Part shown: piece by piece, positions 1 through 10,704 of the stretch | How positions within the stretch are numbered: position 1 is the stretch's first letter | How the letters are laid out: the number at the start of each line of letters is the position of its first letter | DNA from: Rhizophlyctis rosea | Lineage: Eukaryota; Chytridiomycota; Chytridiomycetes; Rhizophlyctidales; Rhizophlyctidaceae | Reading direction: 5' to 3' | DNA: 64,000 bases | NCBI GenBank assembly: GCA_027596075.1 | Contig: JADGJC010000059.1 | Location: 3,410-67,409, forward strand | The notes under the pieces: model-generated | What the model saw: only the letters and a program-made list of their open reading frames with translations | Database searches by the model: none | Told to the model about the DNA's origin: nothing | Translations under genes and position numbers: made by a program

Positions 1-2641
1 TCCCCTCCTCCCCAAAAAACAACTCCCCCCTCCCCCCATCAACAACCTGCATCCCCCCAACAGCCCCAACACTACTAACATACTCATGATACATATGAAT
101 CGGCGACCCCACCCCCATTCCCCTAGGCGACACCGGCGGCGTAAGATTCGCCCCACCATGCGCATGCCACCCCCCAATCTGCGGCGGCGGCGATCGTGCA
201 ATCAACGGTCCACTCATTGCCACCGTAGGATGTTTCGGCGACGAGCTCAACTGCGGCATGGACCGCATGCGCGAAATAGGTGGTGCGAGTGCCGACATAC
301 CCTGCGCCTGAAACCCCTGCGGCGGCGTATCATTCAACTCAGGCGTTTTAGGTGGACGAATAAGGGGGGGTTCAGGAGTTTTGGGTTTCGCGATGGTTTG
401 GTCTGATGTTTGGGAATTAAGAGAGGTCGTGGACCCATTGCCGATTACGGAGCCGTAGACTTCGAGCTCGTCCAGTAGGGCTTGTAATGTGTTATGTACT
501 GTCCGATTTTTGGTCCTGTCGTCCCCAACGGCTGATGACGACGCGGCTGCGGGGACGGGCGTGGGTGCAATGGGTCGTGTCGACGGTGGTGCCTGGCTTG
601 GCGCCGGAACTGCAGGGACTGGAGCAGGCATAGCCTGTGTCGGCGGTGGAGATGTCGTACCTTCAGCTCGCGGCGTCCGACTTCTCGCAATCGATGAGAT
701 CTCATCGGCCGATTGGTACCGTCTGATTATACCAGGTTGAGGAATGTTATGCTGTATGTGATGATACGATGGTGGTGGATGCGTCGGCTGCGGCTGAGGG
801 GTTTTACCACTCGTTGACGATTCTTCCAATTCGATGGCGGAATCCAAACGACCGGGATACGATCCTTCACTCCCGCGTGACGACACACTTGCTTTCCGGT
901 CCCCATAATCTCCCACAAACACTCCAGAATCGCCTGGAAACTTTCCAAGCGTTCGCGGGAGGGTTGGTGCACTTCCAGAACTATGGGTGTCAGTTCTGGC
1001 GATTCCAGAGTTGAATGTGTCGGTCCTGGAAAGTGACGATGTTGTTGATAGGGCAAGACCGTCTCCAAAGGTGCCTGAAGAACGCAAGGATGCGGTGTGA
1101 GAGCGTGGCGGTGCTGGTGTTGGAACTGGATGTGATTGTGATGATGGTGATTTCGATCTGCGGAAGGCTTTCCATTCGCGGAATATTTGGTCTCGACGGG
1201 CGCGAATGCTGTCAGGTTGCGGAGGAGCAAGTAGGGAATCTGCACCGCTGAGGACGGACACACGTGATGATAGAGTTGCAGGCTCAGAAACCAGGGTTGC
1301 TGTATCTGCACCGTCGCCTTCTGATGCTGCGGATCTGGTCGTACCCTCTCCCGTCGCACCTCTCACCAGCGTCAACTCCGAATCATTCTTTGCGTCCGGA
1401 GCACCAGGCAGTCCCTTCTTGTCGTCCCCGCTCGGCGCACTAACTTTGACCGCCTTGTCCCCTCCTGCATCTTTATTGCCGCCCGCATCCTTCTTCTTCT
1501 CAATAAGTACTTCCATCTTCTTGTCTATTGACTCTCGCTTCCGATGTTCCCCCGTCATCCTCCCCACAGACCCCTTCACCTTTTCCACCGACGCCCGAAA
1601 CGAGGCACTTGACGCTTGTGCATATCTTGTCGCCTGGGAAAGCCGCGACTGAAATCCGTTGCCATTTGACGTCCCACCTCCCACCCTCTCCACCTTCTCC
1701 ACATTTGGTATTGACTGACTACCCACATCAGATGGTCTCCGATCAGACGGCATCCCACTATTGACGAGTATTTGAGCCTTCTCCTGCGCCATCATGATCA
1801 AACTTCTGAAACAATGTCCCACCGACTGCGGTGCTTTGATGGTCGTTTCGAAAAAGGGAATGTTGAGGAGTTTTGCGAAGGATTGACCGGAATCACTCGA
1901 AACTAGTCTAGGTCGTTTCGTCGGTCGCGCAGGTTGTGATGATGCTGCTTCCGGACCTCCTGGTTTCCCCGAATCTGCTTTTGGATTGCCGATGACCGGA
2001 TTGCTCGGCTTTTCTGCAGGCAAGGCCGATGCTGCGACTGTATCCACCATATTCCCAACCATCATGATCGGTATTTCCGACGGTCGAGCACACTTTGTCT
2101 CCACTATGATTTTGTAGAATGCCCACATCGCCTCGAAACTTCGCCGATCCCCCACGTCGTACACCAACATGAACGCATCCGCGGCCGCGACCGTTGCTGG
2201 CCATAAAGAGCCGTAAAACGGATGCCCGCCGACATCAATCATGGTGATGATGATACGCTGACCTATCCGTCGCTGCCATAATTCTTCTTCGGTAGGTCCA
2301 AGTTGCGTAGTGGAGGCGTTGGGATTTGCGATGGCGATGCTGGGATCTGTTGCTCCTGTGCTGGTGCTGGATAAGCTGCTGGATGGGGATGGCGGTCGTG
2401 GTAGAGAACCGGGGGATGGATTGGGAAGGATGAACTGAAAAGTTGTGGAGTTTTCGATTGTGGGATCATATGGGCCAGCATATGGTCCTCGGCTGCGGCG
2501 TTTCGATGCGAGTGTCTGAATGGCTGATGTGGGGTTGTGTTCGATGAACGCTCGTATTAGCTCGGTTTTGCCTACGTGTGCCGGCCCGAGAAGTAGGATG
2601 GTGAGATGTGTGATTTTGCCGGAGTCGTCCAGCAGCAGCAT
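1..2641 (-). CDS. Large atypical Ras-like GTPase (5' part, runs off the left edge)
   Basis: One uninterrupted reading frame of 880 codons from the ATG at 2641 to the left edge, with no stop seen, so the C-terminus is missing. A TGA lies in frame upstream, which supports this start. Ras motifs occur in order: P-loop GPAHVGKT (residues 19-26), switch I YDPTIEN (58-64, almost the Ras effector loop), DVGGH (136-140; the Gln61 position is His), NMVD (197-200, a degenerate NKxD) and ETTIK in the ETSAK position (265-269). Two inserts break the fold: about 60 residues rich in Ser/Pro between switch I and DVGG, and about 50 residues with a KRPR basic patch between G4 and G5. After residue 290 the protein is low-complexity, rich in Ser, Pro, Thr and Lys. 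Family-based expectation: membrane or signalling switch. The altered Gln61 and NKxD positions make normal GTP cycling uncertain. Confidence 0.8.
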   Translation of the reverse strand, partial: MLLLDDSGKITHLTILLLGPAHVGKTELIRAFIEHNPTSAIQTLASKRRSRGPYAGPYDPTIENSTTFQFILPNPSPGSLPRPPSPSSSLSSTSTGATDPSIAIANPNASTTQLGPTEEELWQRRIGQRIIITMIDVGGHPFYGSLWPATVAAADAFMLVYDVGDRRSFEAMWAFYKIIVETKCARPSEIPIMMVGNMVDTVAASALPAEKPSNPVIGNPKADSGKPGGPEAASSQPARPTKRPRLVSSDSGQSFAKLLNIPFFETTIKAPQSVGHCFRSLIMMAQEKAQILVNSGMPSDRRPSDVGSQSIPNVEKVERVGGGTSNGNGFQSRLSQATRYAQASSASFRASVEKVKGSVGRMTGEHRKRESIDKKMEVLIEKKKDAGGNKDAGGDKAVKVSAPSGDDKKGLPGAPDAKNDSELTLVRGATGEGTTRSAASEGDGADTATLVSEPATLSSRVSVLSGADSLLAPPQPDSIRARRDQIFREWKAFRRSKSPSSQSHPVPTPAPPRSHTASLRSSGTFGDGLALSTTSSLSRTDTFNSGIARTDTHSSGSAPTLPRTLGKFPGDSGVFVGDYGDRKASVSSRGSEGSYPGRLDSAIELEESSTSGKTPQPQPTHPPPSYHHIQHNIPQPGIIRRYQSADEISSIARSRTPRAEGTTSPPPTQAMPAPVPAVPAPSQAPPSTRPIAPTPVPAAASSSAVGDDRTKNRTVHNTLQALLDELEVYGSVIGNGSTTSLNSQTSDQTIAKPKTPEPPLIRPPKTPELNDTPPQGFQAQGMSALAPPISRMRSMPQLSSSPKHPTVAMSGPLIARSPPPQIGGWHAHGGANLTPPVSPRGMGVGSPIHMYHEYVSSVGAVGGMQVVDGGRGELFFGEEG

Positions 2642-5160
2642 CGTGAATGGATATGAGAGTGCGGATTTAGAGGAAGTAGGACCACGAAGAAGTGCTTTCT
2701 TCAGTTTCTTCTGACAAGGTCATTACAATTCAGACAAATTATAATTGATTGGCATCCATACGTTGTTTATATTTACCTATTGTCAACAAAGGTGGAAGGA
2801 GTACATTTGCAAGGTGATCGAATCGTTCATCCGCGTTTTGAAACCTGCATTCCAAACAGCCGATGACTATGTTAGTATAAGTCAACTCGTATTTCGCAGC
2901 GCTGATGTTGGCACGATTTCGTGCAGGACAGTGGTGCAACTTCGACATTCCCAATTCTGGTTGAAGGCTGCATCTCGCAGTTTCTTTCACACCAGTTGAG
3001 GACAGGCCTGTTATCCTTCGAGCTTATGTCCCAAGGGTCCTATCTTGCCCAAAATACACCTCATCGTTTCCCACGCTCTCCAAGATCTTCTCATTCCCAC
3101 GCCGGCACCCAACGCGTTCGTGGCCAGATGCTTGGACGGATCATCTCCTTTTCCAAATCACAAGCTCTTCAACACTCACCCTGGGGTCCTCAAGTATCAA
3201 CGGTTAGGGTATATTGAGAGTGGGTATGGGTATGAGTATATGTGTACTCTGATGGTGATTCGGGCTGGGTAATGGTGATGTTGGAGTAAGATATGGGTAT
3301 GTGTGGGAAAGACTTTTGTGTCTAAGTATAGGTGAGGCGAGCAGGCCAGGCTGATGCTGATTTCACTGCAATCGAATGAGTGAGTGGTGCTTTTGTCCGT
3401 CCGTCCTCAGCAAAAGGGGGGCGCGGGGCATGATGAGCATGAGACTGTCTTTACCTGTCTGGACACTAGTGGACTGAGTATTGGTAATAGTAGTACCGAC
3501 CACTTGGTATCATGGGTGATGATGGATCATCATGCATCATACGTGCATACTTACTGGTAGTGCATCCGTGTATGTATGAGTGAGTGAGTGAGGCGGGTGC
3601 GTTCCCATGTATCATGTATCATCTATCCAAACAGAGCGAAAGGCGGGCGATCTGCAGATGCTGCATGCATGCAATCTGCAAGCACCCTGTTCGATCTGGC
3701 ACTGGGAAAGAATGTGCACTGTGCAGCCAAGCGGGCCAGCGCGTCTTCAACCTATTTGAGTTGCATCAACTTGCATGCATATCGATAGTTATCGATGCTG
3801 TGTAGTGTGATGCTTTGCAGGTTGCCTTGAGCCGCCCACGAACGGAATTCTGGAATGGACCCCAGGTCGGTGATGCTTGGGTTTGCCGCGCCCCCCATTT
3901 GCAAACGTTGAACGTTTCCTCCTCCCCTGTGCTTCGGCGCATGCATTGCATGAGATGGCAACATGGAAAAGGGTCATCTTGTCATTTTACGACCACAAAT
4001 TTCATTTCGCATGGTTGTGGACATACGTCACGTCCGAGCCTCCGAAATGTCCGAAAAGCACTCCCCGTGGGTCCTAAATGTCCTACTCCTGCTCCATCCT
4101 GACCTCAACTAGCATCCCTGCCGAGTGCCACCAACTTGATTCGTGCGTACAGTCAAATTCGATGTCAGGCAATGAGAAAACTTGGAACTTTTGGATTAGT
4201 TTCTTCCATTGCAAGACGGTAACATTACATAAAAGAGAGCCCAAAATTGCTGCTTCATGATCGCGCGCACTGCAATTGGTTCGTCATATGCCCACCTATC
4301 TGCAAAAAGTGCAAAATGCGCAACAACAGTTTTCCGAATCTCTCAATGATCTCCATCTCTCGATTGACAGGTGAATTCAACTCTTTCAACGCCACGAATC
4401 CCAACGCATGGTGCAGCACGCGCGCTCTAGTTCTATGGCGTGCTTGCTGCAGGGTCCACGATCTTACAATTAAGCATAGACAGCATGGTGCCGCGTCCCG
4501 ACCCGCCAGCAGAATTTAATATATCTGCGTGAACGGCGGGAACAAAGGACTTTCGCGCCATGCTCATTGGCGCCTAAGAAGTTAGAGCCACCTCCTCCCC
4601 CCTTTCCGACGTAACATGGAATGTGAAGAACAGGCGGGTCCAAAATAATGGATGAGAGCGCTACGGAGCACTCCGAAGATCAAAGGCGGGCAGTCCGTTC
4701 GATCATGGTTTTGAATGGATGCGAAAACAAGTTGGATGTCTCCTTTCTAATGGTTTACCGCCATGCGCGGTCCGTACAATTCCTGCCATGCAGTTTTGAC
4801 TCTCACATTAGAAGAATGCCAGGCACCGAATAGCTCATTTATCTTCCGAGAGCTTTATTTGCAGGACGGAAGACTAAAGGCTGTCAATGAGTTTGTCTAC
4901 AATGAAGGAGTGAATTGAGTACTAGCAATGAGGATGCTTGAGCTCCCTGGTGGGGTGTGGACAGTGGCGCAAGCGCCTCTTGTTTATCTGTCCGACCGCT
5001 TGGACACGACCAGTCAGGTTCTGCTGTCTCCCCAACACCTCAACACCCCTCCCCACGCACGTATTTTCCCACAGTAATTAAACTCCTATACCCTTCACCA
5101 TAACCTGGTCGCTCCATCTTCGCGCCCCTATTGACTACACCACCATCTCACTGTGTCGAG
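2642..5160. other. Intergenic region between divergent GTPase and Tousled-like kinase genes
   Basis: About 2.5 kb without a convincing gene. Short open frames on both strands lack recognisable domains or a consistent exon pattern. It holds a short GAGT tandem run near 3577-3591 and scattered ATGCATGC-type palindromic motifs around 3660-3790. Because the flanking genes diverge, both promoters should lie here. No specific element can be assigned. Confidence 0.5.
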
Positions 5161-8100
5161 ATGATGGTGACACACATATCCGACCCGCCCGAGCAGTCTT
5201 CAGAAGAGTCTAGTACTATAACTACACAGAACCCGCCAACCTTGTTTCGGAATCACCCTACTTCGCCTTCCCACAAACGCGCTTGGGATGAAGTCTGCGC
5301 GAGCCCGAAAAAGTCGGTCATCCAGGGTGCCAAACGTCACAAAGGAGAAGACCCCAGCACAGATGTCGTAAACGGCCCTGAACCGGTCGTAGAGTGCAAT
5401 GACGGCATTGGGGAGACGCAAGATCCCGTTGAGACAGCCACAACCGAAAAACCCGCTACCGCTGGCGATACAACTTCCAGCCCTCTTTTTAGAAACTTGG
5501 AATCTCAGTTAGACGCAGATGCGGAAGCAAACTCCACAGTCTGGCCCACGCGATCACACCCCTCAAGTGAACTGTTGAGCAATGATAGTGATAGTAATCA
5601 TAGCAAGTCCAGTTTGGTGAGTTTGATCGCACGTCATGGCCATGACGTCCACCTACTTTATTCTCATAACATAAATAATCATAGGACACTACGACATTTG
5701 TTCCATGCTCTTTGGACGGGTCTGCAACGCCTCCGCGGTCCACCTCATCCAGAGAAACCATCGTGCCAATGTCTCCTATCCCAGCGGCCAGGCGCACACC
5801 CCTCTCACATACAGCCGCTGACACGCTTGAAGATAGTATGCCTTTTGAGAGATTTGGAGTCGTTGGACAAGCGGCGGGTACATTCGCGGACAGTGAAGCA
5901 CATAAACAAATCGGATCGGAAAAGAAGAAAAGGAACAAAGGTCCTAATTTCGGTGATACCGAGGATGACCTCATTGAGAAGGTAAAAGTGGACGTCGTTA
6001 TGGTTCATGGGCTTCAATATTTACATGTTTTCAGGGCGTCGAGCAATTTGGGGAAAACTGGGACGAGATTTTACGGACTGGCAACGGCACCTTTGATCCA
6101 TCTCGCACCGCCCAATCCCTCAAAAACAGATGGCGCTCAATCAGAGGCCGGAAAAAGAATGCAACGTCCACTCCAAACCACCCGGCCGGAACGGACCCCG
6201 TCATCAGGATGACCCATAACTCCCACTCCAACCAATCCGCAAGCTCTCAGGAAGGTTCCACGTACACGACCAGCTTAACAAACACAATGCTCGCGACAGC
6301 GGAAAGCGAAGATCCCTACGGAACGGATGATGGTGGTTCAGACGCAGCTAGAGGAAGTGGGTCGGCACCGGCGACTCCCAGATCTGGTCTGTCGACTCAA
6401 AAGCAGATACCCGAGTTCTTCCGGCGGTCCAACAGCTCTCCCCAAATAGGTCGAGCAAACATGTACCGGGGAGAGGGAAGCAAGAGCAACGTCAAGGTGG
6501 ATGAACAAAAAGTCAATGGACGCAGCGGTCGGGTGAGCTTATGCGTTATTGGCGAACATATCTGGACCATATTTTGATGTGCGTTGCAATTAGGAAACCC
6601 CGCCGGATAGCGAGTCAATCTTGAACGAACTGAAAGAGCGTGAGGGCCGTATCAAACAGCTCGCTCTAGAAAATGAGCAACTACAGAAACAACTAACAAC
6701 CTCAGAGCAATACGGAGTCCAAGTTAAGATGGAACTCGACGAGATTGCTGAACAGAGGGAATCTTTGAAAGCGGAGCTGGAGAATGCTTATCGGAAAGCT
6801 GAAGTGGTAGGATGCTGTGGAAGAGTGCGTCATGACCGATGTATTTGGTATTAAAGTTGATTCGCTACAGGTCGAAAGGCAAACGTTGGAACAAATGGAG
6901 AAGGTACGAAATTCGATCACATCCTTCGCCGTTCCTATTACAACATCACATGCATTGTAGGCTCGGCAGGTGTTAATCAAATGTCTGACGGCGCAAGCCA
7001 TTGAAGATGCGCGGAAAGCTCGCACTCGACTGCATGAGAATTCTTTGCGGTTGGCGACTGTCTCGTATGAACGGTAAGCCTGCACATATTTGGTTCAAAA
7101 AGAATACCATTCCAACCAGACGCATGCAATAATGACAGGCATGGAGTGGATTATCATGAGCGGTGGAAGGAAGGATACGCCTTTGAACAATTGCAAGAGC
7201 AATCGCTGAGGATAACGCGCGAGAGGGAGGAAGTGAAGGAAAAGAGCCGACTACTGAAAAAGCGAATCAAACCAAGTATGTCACTGTCCCTCAATCACTC
7301 GGTCGAATCCCGCTCATTTTCTTAGGCAAATCATCCCAACCCGACGACAAACTCCTCACACCCCAACATACCGGCACACCCCGCCCCTCCTTGCTCGAAA
7401 ACAACACCCAAACGACCACAACACGTACACAAACCCGCAACGGAAAAGAAAAGGAAGATGCGCAAACGGAGCCCATCTCATCGCAGGAGTATCATGAGTT
7501 CGAGGAGATTTTGCAGTTGCGACAGACGGCGTTGAAGAAGGAGGAGCAGGATCTCCAGGCGCAGTTGGAGAGGTTGGCGACGGAGAGGGATTTGCATATT
7601 CGGGAGGCTAGGAGGATTAGGGATGAGGATGAGGTGGGTGGGATTGGTTGGAAAGTTGGGACTAGATGTTTGACTAATGCATTTTGCCAATAACTTTGCT
7701 TGCAGTCGAGATTCAACCATCATCCAGTAGGCAAACAACCTTGAAACCATACGGGATGCAACAGCGGCTTACATTGTTTACATAGGTGTTGCACGATCGA
7801 TACCTTCTGTTGGAGATGATTGGGAAGGGGGGTTTCAGTGAGGTATACAAGGTATGCACGCGCCATCATGCTGTAAAGTCCTACGTAAATGCTAACCAAG
7901 TTGTGATTGATCATTGGAAGGCTTTCGATTTGGTGGAGATGCAACAAGTCGCTTGCAAGTGAGTGTATTTGTTTATACTTTGTTAGTCAGAGCAAGCTCG
8001 CTCATCGACCGCTTGTCGTTGCAGAATACATTCCCTGTCTGATCGGGTATGCTTTTGTCGCGGTGTTTATTGCGCAACTGTCAACTCATATTTTTTGTTC

Positions 8101-9499
8101 TCAAATAGTGGTCGGAGGAGCGCAAGAAGAATTACATGAAGCACAGGTGAGCATTATTTAATGAGATGCCTGCTCGACTCGAGCTTCTCTTCCTCGTCCA
8201 TACTCTCCCCTACAGCCTCCGCGAATACCACATCCACAAAGTACGCCCACTCATCCCCACACATCCCCTCACCCCTGACCCTCACCACCCCTCCACTCCA
8301 GGAACTCCACCACCCCCGCGTCGTCCGCCTCTTCGACGTCTTCGAATACGACTACCACTCCTTCTGCACGATCCTCGAATTCTGCGAAGGGCGAGACCTA
8401 GAATCGCATCTGCAGATGGTGAAACATCTCCCGGAACGAGACGCGAAGAGTATTATTATGCAGGTTATGAGCGCGTTGAAGTATTTGAATGAGAGGAGTT
8501 GTCCGATTATTCATTTTGATTTGAAGCCGGGTATGGAAGTGGTATTTTCCGTCCACACTTAGGCGGGCCGTCGCTTATTTTCGGCCCTATCGATCTTACA
8601 GCGAATCTACTGTATCATAATGGAGAGGTCAAAGTGACGGATTTTGGGTTGTGCGTGTTGCGATACTGCGCGGCGCGGGAGATTTCATTTTGAGCTTACA
8701 GCTGATGATACCTACAGGTCGAAAATAGTGGAAGATGCGGACCCGACCACCTTCGGAGCATTACCTGGCAACTTCCGACCCAAGGAAATGGAGCTGACTA
8801 GTCAGGGTGCTGGGACCTATTGGTATGTACTTGAATTGGGCGAAGTGTGCCTATTCGGTGAGCGTGGTCTGAAGACAGTGTGCAGGTATCTCCCGCCCGA
8901 AGTCTTTGGTCCACGCACGTCCATGGAGCCAATCAAGATATCGTCGAAAGTCGACGTATGGTCCCTCGGGTGCAGTAAGTATAATGCTTGTCCGATCCAC
9001 CATGCACCGAAAACATGGAGGCGCATAAACTTGCAGTCATTAATCACTGCATCTCGTCCCTAACAGTATTCTACGAACTCCTCTACGGCATAAAACCCTT
9101 CAGCAACGACCGTAGCCAGCAGAGCATCTTGCATGAGAGCACGATTGCGAAGGATGCACAGCATTTGACGTTCCCGGCACCGACGAAACCTGCTGTTAGT
9201 GTGGAGACTAAGGTTGGGATTTTGCTTCGAGGGTTCCCTCTCATAATGCGGTTTGAGTGGATGCCTGGAATGAAGCTGACGTGACTCTGCCCACATTTAT
9301 AGGACTTCATCAAAAGATGTTTGGAGTATCGGAAGGAGAGGAGGCCTGATGTTTTGACTTTGTGAGTTTTTCGTGTGTGTTGGTTACTTTGGCCACAGCC
9401 TAACAGGAAGGATTTGACAGAGCTAAGGATCCATATTTGAATCCGCCATTGCCTGCACCGAGCGGTGGCGGAGGCAAGGCCAAACCTAGTACTAACTAA
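5161..9499 (+). CDS. TLK: Tousled-like protein kinase with Myb/SANT domain
   Basis: Serine/threonine kinase of the Tousled family; in animals and plants these act in chromatin assembly by phosphorylating Asf1. Exons: 5161-5616, 5685-5981, 6035-6532, 6594-6806, 6871-6903, 6961-7073, 7139-7275, 7326-7633, 7706-7726, 7786-7851, 7921-7958, 8025-8046, 8109-8146, 8216-8240, 8302-8530, 8602-8650, 8718-8822, 8886-8974, 9067-9212, 9303-9361, 9421-9499 (about 1006 aa). Phases agree throughout. Visible parts: Ser/Thr-rich N-terminus; Myb/SANT-like helix set split by the 5982-6034 intron; PIP-box-like QKQIPEFF at residues 373-380 (6398-6421); coiled coils (about 420-690); then the kinase with GKGGFSEVYK, VACK, HFDLKPAN (the family has HYD instead of HRD), TDFGLSK and TSQGAGTYWYLPPE. 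The start is the first ATG; the frame is open slightly upstream but without ATG. The kinase half is near certain. The N-terminal half rests on frame continuity. Confidence 0.93.
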
Positions 9500-10704
9500 G
9501 CCTTGTATACTTGGTTGGAAGTATTCGGGGGATAAGGGAGGTGGGTGTATATAGATGGAAGATAGGGTAGCATCCTCTGGTAGCGACAGTAAAGGCAACT
9601 TCTGGGACCGGATAGTTTGTAGATAGTAGACATTGCAGTCATGTATCTGAAAACATATGACTAGGACTTTACACTCGTAGCACTTTCACACGACCCCAGA
9701 ATGCATTCCGTTCAGGCGATGAATCTGCCGTCATCGTGAGTGATCTGGTTGAAGGCAGCACATATGCCACGACAACAGTTTTGTATGATTGATTCGTCAT
9801 ATGTCTCAAAGGACCGGCGACCGATGCCGATCCGTTAAGCTCTGCTACAGAGTAATATCGTTCCGGCACTGCAAGCCTGCGTCTCTTCCACGAGTGTTTG
9901 ACACAGAACAAAAGAGCACCACGAAACTATTTACTTTCCCCAAGGTGTCCCACATGCACCGTCCATAGTATCGGGACGAGCTATTCCGTGCCAAGGGTAA
10001 GATGCAGTGACGCATAAGAGGTTTTCTTCTTGAAATATTCGAATCCGAGACTCAGATCCCAAAAGTATCGAGTCAGATTGCGGTGAGTTTGTGTAGAGGG
10101 AAGGAAACGTGAAGGGGTTGAAGAGGAGATACTTACAGCCAAGAAGTGGCTTGAAAAATTCGGGCTTGGGTCTTATGACATTTGATGACGCGGTCGTGTT
10201 ATGTAAGCAGATGGTCCTAAGGGTCCTATCAAGTGGCCTGGCTCACCAACGACTTATCACCCTCCACCATTCAAAGTTACAGAAACTAGTAATAAGGTTC
10301 CAAAAACCCGCCTGCCTGCCTATATGATGTACCCGCATCGAGTACCAGGTACCAGACAAAATCCCCATGCCTCATCCTGCTACGGTACGATCTGGTTGGG
10401 TAAGCGGGTATTTCATGTTGCCCCCACTTATCTGATCATACCGAACAGCCTTAGGTCGATCATCAATCGATCGGGATCTAGTCTTCATAACCATTGGAGA
10501 GTTTGGTCCTATTCTCCAACCCAATAGACACAAACAGACGCATTGAAGTCGAAACTATTCATCTGATGGAGATTGCCGTAACCCCTCTTATCACCACGCA
10601 TACATCTCTGGATACGAAAACATGAAAGCATGCAGTGATAAAAGCTTTGCATTTTATTGTTAAATCACCACCACGAAACTCACCCAATGTCCCCAATCTG
10701 AGAA
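9500..10704. other. Intergenic region
   Basis: About 1.2 kb between two plus-strand genes. Only short open frames without recognisable domains are present. It presumably contains the 3' end of the kinase transcript and the promoter of the TmcB-like gene; no motif stands out. Confidence 0.5.
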
